From Gordonia jinghuaiqii (GTDB lineage: Bacteria; Actinomycetota; Actinomycetes; Mycobacteriales; Mycobacteriaceae): a DNA stretch of 64,000 nt. The stretch spans positions 2,170,001-2,234,000 of the forward strand of contig NZ_CP059491.1 of assembly GCF_014041935.1 (NCBI RefSeq). The letters run 5' to 3'. Each line of letters opens with the position of its first letter. Position 1 is the stretch's first letter. The notes under the pieces are model-generated. The model was given only the letters and a program-made list of their open reading frames with translations, was not told the DNA's origin and did not search any database. Positions 36,477 through 45,049 of this stretch are shown here, in pieces. Made by a program: the position numbers and the translations under genes.

Positions 36477-37153
36477 TCCGCGTGCTGATCGTGGAGGACG
36501 AACCGGTGATCGCCGAGGCCCACCGCGACTACCTCGCCCGCATCGGCGGGTTCGAGATCGTGCGGGCGGTGTCCACGGCGCAGGAAGCGCTGCGGGCGGC
36601 CACCGCCGATCCGGTGGATCTCGTGCTCCTCGACCTCGGGCTGCCCGACGCGCGCGGCGTCGACCTGGCGTCGGCGCTGTCCGGTGTCCGTCCCGCCCCG
36701 GACGTCATCGCCATCACCGCCCAGCGCGACCTGGCGACCGTCCGCAGTGCGATGTCCCGGGGAGTGTTGCTGTACCTGCTGAAACCGTTCACCTTCGCCG
36801 CGTTCCGCGAGAAGATCGAGCAGTACCTGCGCTATCGGGAAGCACTCACCGGCGACACCGACGCGGTCAGTCAGCGCGACGTGGACCGGGCGCTGGCCGA
36901 GCTGCGGACGAGTGACGCCCGCCGGTCGGCCAAGAAGGGTGCCGCCCCGAACACCGAAGACGCGGTGAGCCGGGCGGTACGCGACAGCGCCGACGGGCTC
37001 ACCGCGTCGGAGGTGGCCCGTGCGCTCGGTACGTCCCGGGTCACGGCATGGCGTTATCTGGAACGGCTCGCCGACGACCACGTCGTCGACCGCGACACCG
37101 AGTACGGCTCGGCGGGCCGCCCGCAGGTGCGGTATCGGTGGCGGCGGCGCTGA
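36473..37153 (+). CDS. Response regulator, CitB/DctR family
   Basis: 226-residue regulator translated from the ATGA overlap with the kinase gene. The receiver domain (1-125) has VEDEPVI, phosphoacceptor D54 in VLLDLGLPD, and LLKPFT. The C-terminal helix-turn-helix (about 165-226: LTASEVARALGTSRVTAWRYLERL) is the IclR/CitT-like type found in CitB/DcuR regulators. Its likely targets are dctA and perhaps its own operon. The family's mechanism (activation on kinase sensing of C4-dicarboxylates) is known; the target assignment is inferred from the divergent arrangement. Confidence 0.92.
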   Translation: MIRVLIVEDEPVIAEAHRDYLARIGGFEIVRAVSTAQEALRAATADPVDLVLLDLGLPDARGVDLASALSGVRPAPDVIAITAQRDLATVRSAMSRGVLLYLLKPFTFAAFREKIEQYLRYREALTGDTDAVSQRDVDRALAELRTSDARRSAKKGAAPNTEDAVSRAVRDSADGLTASEVARALGTSRVTAWRYLERLADDHVVDRDTEYGSAGRPQVRYRWRRR

Positions 37154-37168
37154 ACCTCGGGCACGCGC

Positions 37169-37207
37169 GTCCGTCGCGGCGGCGCCTGGCGCGCCGCCGC
37201 GACGGAC
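37169..37207. terminator. Bidirectional terminator between response regulator and pepN
   Basis: Perfect 17-bp G+C-rich stem (GTCCGTCGCGGCGGCGC and complement) with a 5-nt loop between convergent genes. Confidence 0.78.
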
Positions 37208-37208
37208 C

Positions 37209-37238
37209 TGTGTCAGTCCTGCGTGTGTCAGTCCTGCG
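37209..37238. repeat. 15-bp direct repeat spanning the pepN stop codon
   Basis: Two exact adjacent copies of tgtgtcagtcctgcg (37209-37223, 37224-37238). The second contains the pepN stop (TCA on this strand, 37228-37230); the first is an extra copy just beyond it. Confidence 0.85.
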
Positions 37239-39816
37239 CGTCGAAGACCCGGGCCCGCAGCGACCGCGCCACGGCGTCGCGGCCCTCGGAGATCAGGCGC
37301 TTGAGGGCGGGCGGGTGATCCCCGGCGAGGAATTCGTCGGCCAGATCGAGTGCGCGTTGCGTCATCGCCCAGCTCGGGTACAGACCGATGACGACGGTCT
37401 GGGCGACCTCGCTGGAGCGTCGGGCCCACACCTCGGGGACGGCCTCGAAGTACTTCTCCAGATACGGCTCGAGCAGATCGCCCTGGCCGGGACGGGCGAA
37501 GCCCTCGATCATGGTGCGGGTGAAGACGTTCGACAGTGAATCGTCCTCGATCGCCCGTGACCACACGTCCGCCTTGGCCTCGGCCAGCGGACGCGACGAC
37601 CGCGCCGCGGCAGCCTGACGGGTACCGGTGGCGGTGTTGTCGCGGGCGGCCTCGGCGTCGATGACCGGTGTGGACGTGGGCTCGGGGTCGATGGCCCCTG
37701 CCGTCGCCAGCGCGCGCACGAGCTTCCAGCGCAGGTCGGTGTCGACCGCGAGTCCACCGAGTCCGTGGCCTGCCGGGTCGGCCCCGTCGAGAAGCGCACG
37801 GGCGACGTCGGTCTGGTCGTCGTCGAGCTTGCCGGCGAGCCAGGTGTTGACGAACGCGAGCTGATGGTCCGAGCCCGCGTCGGCGGCCCGGGCCAGCTCC
37901 AGCATGCGGGCGCCGAAGGCGGGACGACCGGTGGTCGCAGCCCAGTCCGGATCGGAGTAGGACTCGATCGCGGTTGTCGCCTGCAGCAGGACTCGCTGGA
38001 CCACACCGATCTCGGTCTCGGCGGCGATGCCGCGCTGGACGAGCTCGACGAAGTCGCGGGCGCGCATCTCGGCCTGCCGGGTCATCTCCCAGGCGGCCGA
38101 CCAGACGAGGGTTCGCGGCATCGGGTCGGCGATGTCGCCGATGCGGGCCGTCGCCGTCGCGAGTGACTCGGGATCGAGTCGGACCGACGCATAGGTCAGG
38201 TCACCGTCGTTGATCAACACCAGATCCCCGCGTTCGACGCCGACCAGGTCGGCGACGTCGGTGCGTTCACCCTCGACGTCGAGTTCGACGCTGCGGGTCT
38301 GTTCGATCCGGCCGGATCCGTTGTCGGCGTACACGCCGACGCGCAGCCGGTGGACGCGGGTCTCGCCCGCGCCGGGGGCCGCGCCGTCCTGGACGACGGT
38401 GAAGCGGGTGAACGCGCCCGCCTCGTCGACCTCGAAATCGGGTCGCAGGACGTTGATCCCGGTGGTGCGCAACCATTGGTCGCCCCAATCCGACAGGTCG
38501 CGGCCGGACGACTTCTCCAGTGCGCCGAGGAGATCCGAGAACGATGCGTTGCCGAACTTGTGGGCCTCGAAGTAGTCGCGCAGTCCTGCGAGGAAGTCCT
38601 CGACGCCGACATAGGCGACGAGCTGCTTGAGGACCGAGGCGCCCTTGGCGTAGGTGATGCCGTCGAAGTTGACCTCCACGGCGGCGATGTCGGGGATGTC
38701 GGCGGCGACCGGGTGCGTCGAGGGCAGCTGATCCTGCCGGTAGGCCCACGACTTCTCGACATTGGCGAACGTCGTCCAGGCACTGGTGTACTCGGTGGCC
38801 TCGGATTGGCAGAGCACAGAGGCGAACGTGGCGAAGGACTCGTTGAGCCACAGGTCATCCCACCAGCGCATGGTGACCAGGTCGCCGAACCACATGTGTG
38901 CCATCTCGTGCAGCACGGTCTCGGCACGACGCTCGTAGAGGTATTTGGTGACGCGTGACCGGAAGACGTAGTCCTCGAGGAATGTGACCGCGCCCGCGTT
39001 CTCCATGGCCCCGGCGTTGAACTCGGGGACGAAGAGCTGGTCGTACTTGCCGAACGGGTAGGGGATGCCGAAGTTCTTGTGGTAGAACGCGAATCCCTGC
39101 TTGGTCTCGGTGAAGAGGCGGTCCTGGTCCATGAACTCGGCCAGCGAGGCCCGGCAGTAGATGCCCAGTGGGATGTCGCCGTGGGAGTCGGAGTACACGT
39201 CGGTCCACTCCGCGTACGGGCCGGCGATCAGCGCGACGAGGTAGGTGCTCATCGGGACCGTCTCCCGGAACCGGTGCACGACACCGGGATTCCCGGCGTC
39301 GGTGCTCTCGTGCGCCGCGTTGGAGATGACCTTCCAGTCCTCCGGCGCGGTCACGGTCAGGGTGTAGGTCGCCTTGAGGTCGGGCTGGTCGAAGCAGGCG
39401 AACATCCGCTTGGCATCGGCGGTCTCGAACTGGGAGTACAGGTACACCGAGTCGTCGGACTGGTCGACGAAGCGGTGCAGGCCCTCGCCGGTGTTGGAGT
39501 ACGCGCAGTCGGCGACCACGGTGAGCGTGTTGTCGGCGGCCAGACCGGACAGCGCGATCCCGACCGATTCGTCGAAATCGGCGACGTCGAGCTCGGCGCC
39601 GTTGAGCGTCGCCGAGATCAGGTTCGGCGCGACGAGGTCGATGAACGAGTCGGCGCCCTCGGTCGCGGTGAACGTGACCGTCGTCGTGGATCGGAAGGTG
39701 TCGGTCCCGGGAGCGCCGTTGCCGTCGGTGAGGTCGAGTTCGATCTGGTAGTTCGACACATCGAGGATCGAAGCGCGTTCGCGGGCCTGGTCTCTGGTGA
39801 GGTTCGGGGCAGTCAC
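37228..39816 (-). CDS. pepN: Aminopeptidase N
   Basis: 862-residue M1-family zinc aminopeptidase that removes N-terminal residues from peptides, cytosolic in this group. The exopeptidase motif GAMEN lies at 269-273. The zinc site HEMAHMWFGDLV has H303, E304 and H307, with the third ligand Glu in LNESFATFAS. The N-terminal beta domain starts ARERASILDVSNYQIELDL, and the C-terminal ERAP1-like helical domain ends in RVFDAQD. Length is typical of actinobacterial PepN. It starts with GTG at 39816 (VTAPNLTRDQA). The M. tuberculosis counterpart is Rv2467, in the same neighbourhood. Confidence 0.96.
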   Translation of the reverse strand: MTAPNLTRDQARERASILDVSNYQIELDLTDGNGAPGTDTFRSTTTVTFTATEGADSFIDLVAPNLISATLNGAELDVADFDESVGIALSGLAADNTLTVVADCAYSNTGEGLHRFVDQSDDSVYLYSQFETADAKRMFACFDQPDLKATYTLTVTAPEDWKVISNAAHESTDAGNPGVVHRFRETVPMSTYLVALIAGPYAEWTDVYSDSHGDIPLGIYCRASLAEFMDQDRLFTETKQGFAFYHKNFGIPYPFGKYDQLFVPEFNAGAMENAGAVTFLEDYVFRSRVTKYLYERRAETVLHEMAHMWFGDLVTMRWWDDLWLNESFATFASVLCQSEATEYTSAWTTFANVEKSWAYRQDQLPSTHPVAADIPDIAAVEVNFDGITYAKGASVLKQLVAYVGVEDFLAGLRDYFEAHKFGNASFSDLLGALEKSSGRDLSDWGDQWLRTTGINVLRPDFEVDEAGAFTRFTVVQDGAAPGAGETRVHRLRVGVYADNGSGRIEQTRSVELDVEGERTDVADLVGVERGDLVLINDGDLTYASVRLDPESLATATARIGDIADPMPRTLVWSAAWEMTRQAEMRARDFVELVQRGIAAETEIGVVQRVLLQATTAIESYSDPDWAATTGRPAFGARMLELARAADAGSDHQLAFVNTWLAGKLDDDQTDVARALLDGADPAGHGLGGLAVDTDLRWKLVRALATAGAIDPEPTSTPVIDAEAARDNTATGTRQAAAARSSRPLAEAKADVWSRAIEDDSLSNVFTRTMIEGFARPGQGDLLEPYLEKYFEAVPEVWARRSSEVAQTVVIGLYPSWAMTQRALDLADEFLAGDHPPALKRLISEGRDAVARSLRARVFDAQD

Positions 39817-39853
39817 GCAGGCCAGCTTATCGGCGCGACGGCGACGGTGGAGG

Positions 39854-41080
39854 TCAGCGAAGCCCGACGGGCGACAAGATCACCAGGGCGAGTGCTGTCA
39901 GTTCGGCGACGATCCCCGGCCGGGAGCGGAGGTGAGGCGACGCGATGATGTCGCCGGTGACGCCGAACAACGCCTGCGCGAGTGCGTTGGCATCCGCGGA
40001 CGACAGCGAGCGTGTGCGTACCCGGATGGCGGCGATCCACTCGGCTCGGTAGTCGCGCTGGGCGTCGAGCAGCGGTGCCCGGTCGGCCTCGGAGAGGTAC
40101 ATCAGGTCGCGTGTGAACACGGGCATGATCCGGCCGTGGAGTCCCAGGGAGTAGTGGACGAACACGTTGACCAGTGCGTCGAGCGCCTCGGAATCGGATG
40201 CGCGGGTGAGTGCATCGGCGGAGACGTACAAGATGCCTTCCACCCCGCGCCAGAGGACGGTCCGCAGGACATCGGCCTTACTCGTGGCCTCCTGGTAGAA
40301 GGTGGCGACCGACACATCGGCCGCACGGGCTATGTCGCCGATCCGAACGTCGTGGAAGCCGCGTTCGGAGAACAGCTGTGTCGCGGCGTCGAGGATCCTC
40401 TCGCGCCGGCTCACCGGTTGTCGGCCGGTTCGATACCGCTGCCCGGCGTCGGACGCCGCGGGGGGAAGGGTGCAGCCGACGACCGCGTCGGCCACGGCGC
40501 GCTGGACCTCTATGAGCCGGTGCGGCTTCAGGGTCCCGCGCATCCCCGAGGTGTTGGAGTAGACGCTCAGCACCGCCGCACTCAGCAGTGCCCCGGCCCC
40601 GGCCGGTCCCGGGGGCCGCACGGCCGAGATCTTCGATTCGAGATGCTGGTGGAGGAAGACCGCGCGGGCGTCGAGAAGGTCGGCCTGGGCTGCCTGCAGG
40701 TGACGTTTCTCCCGTCGCCACAGTGTCGACGCGTCGCGGGTGACGGTGAGGTCGCCGAGTCCGTTGAGGAAGAGGTCCAGTTGTTCCGACGGTGTCGTGC
40801 CGCGGGCGTCGGCGTCGACGGTGAGCTGCTCGACGAGGTCGGAGTGGGTCCACAGCGCCTGGACCAGGATGTCGTGTTTGCCAGGAAAGTGCCGGTACAC
40901 GGCCGGACCCGTCAGACCGACGGCGGCGCCGATCTGCTCGATACTGACGTTGCGGTATCCGGCGTCCTGGAAGAGTGACGTTGCTGCGCGGACGATCTGC
41001 TCAGATCGTGGTCCCGAGTTGCGAGCGCGTCCGCTCGTCCGGCCGGGCGACTCGTCCGGGTCGGACGGCGGTGACTGCAT
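39854..41080 (-). CDS. Double TetR-type regulator (two TetR units in one chain)
   Basis: 408-residue protein with two consecutive TetR units. The first helix-turn-helix is at about 25-72 (IVRAATSLFQDAGYRNVS, then AVGLTGPAVYRHFPGKHD). The second is at about 228-275 (ERILDAATQLFSERGFHDV, then AADVSVATFYQEATSKAD). Each is followed by a helical ligand-binding region of roughly 130-150 residues. A single TetR is about 200 residues and works as a dimer, so this chain would be an internal pseudo-dimer with two non-identical recognition helices. It is divergent from the Rv2466c-type gene, 205 bp away. The target is unknown; its own promoter and the divergent gene are the first candidates. Confidence 0.85.
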   Translation of the reverse strand: MQSPPSDPDESPGRTSGRARNSGPRSEQIVRAATSLFQDAGYRNVSIEQIGAAVGLTGPAVYRHFPGKHDILVQALWTHSDLVEQLTVDADARGTTPSEQLDLFLNGLGDLTVTRDASTLWRREKRHLQAAQADLLDARAVFLHQHLESKISAVRPPGPAGAGALLSAAVLSVYSNTSGMRGTLKPHRLIEVQRAVADAVVGCTLPPAASDAGQRYRTGRQPVSRRERILDAATQLFSERGFHDVRIGDIARAADVSVATFYQEATSKADVLRTVLWRGVEGILYVSADALTRASDSEALDALVNVFVHYSLGLHGRIMPVFTRDLMYLSEADRAPLLDAQRDYRAEWIAAIRVRTRSLSSADANALAQALFGVTGDIIASPHLRSRPGIVAELTALALVILSPVGLR

Positions 41081-41168
41081 CGCGGGATTCCTGTTCCTCG
41101 GTCGCTCTGCACCATCTCACACCGCGGACGAACCAGGCTGCCGGATTGCACACCGCGCGAGCGCGGCC

Positions 41169-41196
41169 GGGAACAGTTCGGTTCACGCAGGTGTTG
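41169..41196 (+). promoter_or_regulatory. SigH-type promoter of the Rv2466c-like gene
   Basis: GGGAACA at 41169-41175 and GTT at 41193-41195 with 17 nt between match the SigH/SigR consensus GGAAY(A)-N16-18-GTT. It lies about 90 nt upstream of the start codon. Rv2466c is a strong SigH target in M. tuberculosis, which supports the call. Confidence 0.72.
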
Positions 41197-41285
41197 AGGA
41201 GCTCCGACGGCGTCGTCGGTCGGTCTGAGCAGAAGCAGGCGCACCCGGCGGTCGCCGGTGTCGCCAACTCTCGAGAGGACGCTCC

Positions 41286-41906
41286 ATGTCAGAACAGGCC
41301 CCCACCACCGATCGCGTCGACTTCTGGTTCGACCCGCTGTGCCCGTGGTGCTGGATCACCTCGCGCTGGATCCTCGAGGCCGAGAAGGTCCGTTCGATCG
41401 AGGTGAACTTCCACCTCATGAGCCTCGCGGTTCTCAACGAGGGCAAGGACATTCCCGACGAATACCGGGAAGGGCTCAAGCACGCGTGGCGTCCGGTGCG
41501 CGTCATCGCCGCGGCCGCCGCCGCGAAGGGCGATGAGATCCTCGCGCCGCTGTACGCGGCCATGGGTACGCGTATCCACAACCAGGGCATCGCGGACTTC
41601 GACGAGGTCATCGCCGGTTCCCTCGCCGAACTCGGTCTCGACGCGTCGCTTGCGGAGGCCGCCGACAGCGAGGAGTTCGACGAGGCGATCCGCGCGAGCC
41701 ACCACGCGGGCATGGACAAGGTCGGCGACGACGTCGGCACCCCGACGATCCACGTGAACGATGTCGCCTTCTTCGGGCCCGTACTGTCCCGGATTCCACG
41801 CGGGGAGGACGCCGGCAAGGTGTGGGACGGAACGCTCGCACTGGCGTCCTACCCGCACTTCTACGAGCTCAAGCGCAGCCGGACCGAAGGTCCCCAGTTC
41901 GACTGA
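41286..41906 (+). CDS. DsbA-like mycothiol-dependent oxidoreductase (Rv2466c type)
   Basis: 206-residue thioredoxin-fold protein of the DsbA/FrnE group, cytosolic (no signal peptide). The active site is C19-P-W-C22 (FDPLCPWCW); the cis-proline region is [11 protein letters not shown] helical insert separates the halves. In M. tuberculosis Rv2466c uses mycothiol and reduces disulfides and nitro-prodrugs; it belongs to the SigH oxidative-stress regulon. The ATG at 41286 follows GAGAGGACGCTCC, a good ribosome-binding site. The upstream SigH-like promoter agrees. Downstream, a 17-bp tandem repeat fills the gap to the convergent M48 protease gene. Confidence 0.92.
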   Translation: MSEQAPTTDRVDFWFDPLCPWCWITSRWILEAEKVRSIEVNFHLMSLAVLNEGKDIPDEYREGLKHAWRPVRVIAAAAAAKGDEILAPLYAAMGTRIHNQGIADFDEVIAGSLAELGLDASLAEAADSEEFDEAIRASHHAGMDKVGDDVGTPTIHVNDVAFFGPVLSRIPRGEDAGKVWDGTLALASYPHFYELKRSRTEGPQFD

Positions 41907-41929
41907 GCCATCGCTGCGTCGACAGAGCC

Positions 41930-41997
41930 GGCGCGGGATCAGAACCGGCGCGGGATCAGAACCGGCGCGGGATCAGAACCGGCGCGGGATCAGAACC
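41930..41997. repeat. 17-bp tandem repeat, 4 copies, over the M48 stop codon
   Basis: Four exact copies of ggcgcgggatcagaacc. The last copy contains the stop codon of the M48 protease gene (41990-41992); the other three lie beyond it in the intergenic region. Confidence 0.93.
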
Positions 41998-43036
41998 TGG
42001 GTGGGGATTCGATGCCGTTGGGTAGGGAGCCGGCCGGCAGGGTGGCCGGATGTGGTGGCGGCGGGACCGCCACCACGTTCCCGCTTCCCACCCCACGCAC
42101 GATCTGGCGGGGGCGGAGCAACATCGCCCCCGGCCGTGTCCGGTCGCGAAGAGCGGCCGCCCGCCAGGTCAGGACCGGGTGTGAGGACAGCGCGTTGGTG
42201 AGGAAGGTGAAGAAGCCGCGTTCGTGGGTGGCGCGGTCGGCGAACTGGTCGAAGTCCACCGCCGAGAGCATGTACTTACCCGCGGCCAGGACTCCGACGG
42301 CGCCCGGCGCACCCGACGGCTGCGCGTAGTAGCCGTAGTTGTCGGCGGTGTACTCCTGGGACCGCGACAGCGCAGAGCCGAGGACGGGGATGTTCATCCC
42401 GATGATCGTCGACAGCTGCCGCCAGTACGAGGTGTGACCGGCCGCGATGTGCCCGACCTCGTGACCGATGATGAACCGCAGCGCCTCGGGGCTGCGCGCG
42501 GCGCCGCCCACCTCGAAGAGGTCGGAGTACACGACGACGAACCGGCGGAATCCATGGCCGGAGGCAAAGGCGTTGATCTGCCCGTTGCCCAGCACGACGT
42601 AGGCGTCGGGCACGTACTCGAGACCGAACCGTGCTGCCGCCTCCACGACCATCCGGTGCCCGTCGGGAAACTGGGTGGGGGTCATCTGCACACCGTTGAC
42701 CCGCGGGGACGCATACGTCAGGCCGCGGATCACGAACAGCAGCAACGGAAATGCCAACGCACCCAGCAACAGTTGATCGAGCGTTCCCGCCGCGACCAGG
42801 ACGATGACCGTCGCGTAGCCCAGCGCCGTCGCGAGGATCACCACGACGAGGGTGGGGATCTCCCAGGGGTGCAGTCGGGGGCGTGCGGCGAAGTGCGCCG
42901 GTCGCAGCCAGCGCCGAGCGGGATCGGGTGGTCCGGGCGGCGGTGGATCGACGACGCCGGGCACGTTCGGGATCGGTGCCGGAGCACTCACCCTCGGCTC
43001 GACGGGTTCCCGGGGGATGGGCTGGGGCGTGTCCAC
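41990..43036 (-). CDS. M48-family membrane zinc metalloprotease
   Basis: 348-residue HtpX/Ste24-like protease. After a proline-rich N-terminus (about 1-55) there are two hydrophobic segments (about 58-82 TLVVVILATALGYATVIVLV and 88-107). The catalytic domain has H192-E193-V-G-H196 (IIGHEVGHIAAGH) and the downstream glutamate in SRSQEYTADNYG. The C-terminal tail is proline-rich (AVPPPPHPATLPAGS). It probably acts in membrane-protein quality control; extracytoplasmic or cytoplasmic orientation is not certain. It starts with GTG at 43036 with GAGGG close by. It is divergent from rpiB, with 22 bp between the starts, and absent from the M. tuberculosis order at this point. Confidence 0.88.
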   Translation of the reverse strand: MDTPQPIPREPVEPRVSAPAPIPNVPGVVDPPPPGPPDPARRWLRPAHFAARPRLHPWEIPTLVVVILATALGYATVIVLVAAGTLDQLLLGALAFPLLLFVIRGLTYASPRVNGVQMTPTQFPDGHRMVVEAAARFGLEYVPDAYVVLGNGQINAFASGHGFRRFVVVYSDLFEVGGAARSPEALRFIIGHEVGHIAAGHTSYWRQLSTIIGMNIPVLGSALSRSQEYTADNYGYYAQPSGAPGAVGVLAAGKYMLSAVDFDQFADRATHERGFFTFLTNALSSHPVLTWRAAALRDRTRPGAMLLRPRQIVRGVGSGNVVAVPPPPHPATLPAGSLPNGIESPPRF

Positions 43037-43058
43037 GCCCTCAATCTATAGTGGCGCC

Positions 43059-43538
<480 letters not shown>

Positions 43539-43541
43539 CCG

Positions 43542-44345
43542 GTGCCCGAGGGCCATACGCTCCATCGGCTCGCCCGTCGTCAGCAACGACTCTTCGGTGG
43601 CCAACAGGTCCGGGTGAGCAGTCCGCAGGGACGGTTCGTCGACGGCGCCGCAGCCGTCGACGGGATGACCTTCCACGCCGCCGAGGCATGGGGCAAACAC
43701 CTCGTGCACCGCTACCGGAACTCGCGGACCGAGAAGCTGGTGCACATCCATCTCGGGCTCTACGGAGCCTTCACCGAGTTGTCGGTCCCGCTGCCGGAGC
43801 CGGTCGGCCAGGTCCGTGTGCGCATCGAGGGGGAGCAGGCAGGCACCGACCTGCGGGGGCCCACCGCGTGTGAGATCTACCACCCCGCCGACCTCGAGAC
43901 GTTGGTGGCCCGGCTCGGCCCGGACCCGCTTCGGGCGGATGCCGATCCGGAGCGGGCATGGGCGGCGATCAGCCGATCCGCGCGACCGGTCGGCGCGTTG
44001 CTGATGGATCAGAAAGTGATCGCCGGCATCGGCAACGTCTATCGCGCGGAGATCCTCTTCCGTGCCGGTATCGATCCGATGCGCCCCGGAAAGCGTGTTC
44101 TCCGAACCGAATTCGACGAGTTGTGGACGGACCTGGTCGCCCTCATGAAAGTGGGGGTGCGTCGCGGGCGCATCCATGTCATCCGTCCCGAGGACGATCA
44201 CGGGGCGCCGGCATATGCGGCGAACCGGCCGCGGACCTATGTCTATCGCCGGGCCGGAGAGGCGTGCCGGGTCTGCGGCACCCCGGTGTCGCTCGCCGAA
44301 CTGGAGGCCAGAAAACTCTACTGGTGCCCGGTCTGTCAGAGTTGA
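43542..44345 (+). CDS. nei2: Formamidopyrimidine-DNA glycosylase / endonuclease VIII family (Nei2)
   Basis: 267-residue Fpg/Nei DNA glycosylase-AP lyase for oxidised bases. After the GTG start the mature N-terminus is Pro-Glu (PEGHTLHRLAR), the catalytic P2/E3. AEAWGKHLVHRY supplies the conserved lysine; LLMDQKVIAGIGNVYRAE is the helix-two-turn-helix; the C-terminal zinc finger is CRVCG...LYWCPVC. The PEGHT N-terminus and lack of the Fpg-type tail favour the Nei2 branch (Rv2464c). It is only 3 bp behind rpiB and probably co-transcribed. Confidence 0.92.
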   Translation: MPEGHTLHRLARRQQRLFGGQQVRVSSPQGRFVDGAAAVDGMTFHAAEAWGKHLVHRYRNSRTEKLVHIHLGLYGAFTELSVPLPEPVGQVRVRIEGEQAGTDLRGPTACEIYHPADLETLVARLGPDPLRADADPERAWAAISRSARPVGALLMDQKVIAGIGNVYRAEILFRAGIDPMRPGKRVLRTEFDELWTDLVALMKVGVRRGRIHVIRPEDDHGAPAYAANRPRTYVYRRAGEACRVCGTPVSLAELEARKLYWCPVCQS

Positions 44346-44404
44346 CCGGTCGCCTCGTGATCGGTGCGCGAGGGCGAACCGCCGTAGCATCGCACGCAGT
44401 CTCG

Positions 44405-44489
44405 GGGGCCTGCGCAGTGTAGGGGCCTGCGCAGTGTAGGGATCAGCGCAGTGTAGGGATCAGCGCAGTGCAGGGGCCGGCGCAGTGGG
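44405..44489. repeat. 17-bp tandem repeat, 5 copies
   Basis: Five consecutive 17-bp units of consensus ggggcctgcgcagtgta; units 1-2 are identical, 3-5 diverge at 1-4 positions. The array starts 59 bp after nei2 and ends 21 bp before the cupin start, so it lies in the cupin gene's promoter/leader zone. Confidence 0.9.
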
Positions 44490-44510
44490 GGACACGCGAA
44501 AAGAGTCGGG

Positions 44511-44966
44511 ATGATCGAACGGAGCAGTGTGACAGTCAGTGACGGTATCGGGACCCACGCCGGGTTGATCTCGCGTGGCGAGGTGTCGCCGCTGAAGGAC
44601 GTGCCCTTCCACGGCGGCGCCGATGCGCCGATCACGCGCCGTGTCCTCGCCGGCGGCGACATCTTCCCGCAGGCGGAGAAGCGCGTGGTCGCCCACGAGA
44701 TGCGTGCGGTGTCCGCCGCCTCTCGTGACTACTGCGAACCCCACGTGCATGACTGCCCGGAGATCAACATCCTGCTGTCGATGGACCACCTGGTCTACGA
44801 GATCACTCTCGGCGACGAGGTCTACGAGGTCGAGGCGCCGGCGAGTATCTACATCCCGGCGGGTCTGACCCACAGCGCCAACGTGATCGAGGGCAGCGGA
44901 TTCTTCATCGCGATCATCGAGACCGCCGAATACGTCGCGAAGCCGCCGCCCGGCGTCGCCTCCTGA
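44511..44966 (+). CDS. Cupin-domain protein
   Basis: 151-residue single-domain cupin: CEPHVHDCPEINILLSM carries the metal-binding His-x-His...Glu of motif 1, and IYIPAGLTHSANV is motif 2 with the third His. Cupins of this simple type may be dioxygenases, isomerases or sugar-binding folds; no substrate can be assigned. The start is uncertain: ATG at 44511 (MIERSSVTVSDG) or GTG at 44529, which has GGAG 4 nt upstream. The 17-bp tandem array immediately precedes the gene. Confidence 0.82.
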   Translation: MIERSSVTVSDGIGTHAGLISRGEVSPLKDVPFHGGADAPITRRVLAGGDIFPQAEKRVVAHEMRAVSAASRDYCEPHVHDCPEINILLSMDHLVYEITLGDEVYEVEAPASIYIPAGLTHSANVIEGSGFFIAIIETAEYVAKPPPGVAS

Positions 44967-45049
44967 CGTCCCGGCCGGAGAATCCCCGCCGGTAGGTCTC
45001 AGCCAACCCTCAGCGTCCCGGCGGGAAGATCACACCTGGCCTCGGCACC

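Noticed and set aside
44405..44489. CRISPR array
   Set aside because: The 17-bp units abut directly with no spacers; it is a minisatellite. The same holds for the arrays at 9.66, 33.1, 41.9 and 63.0 kb.
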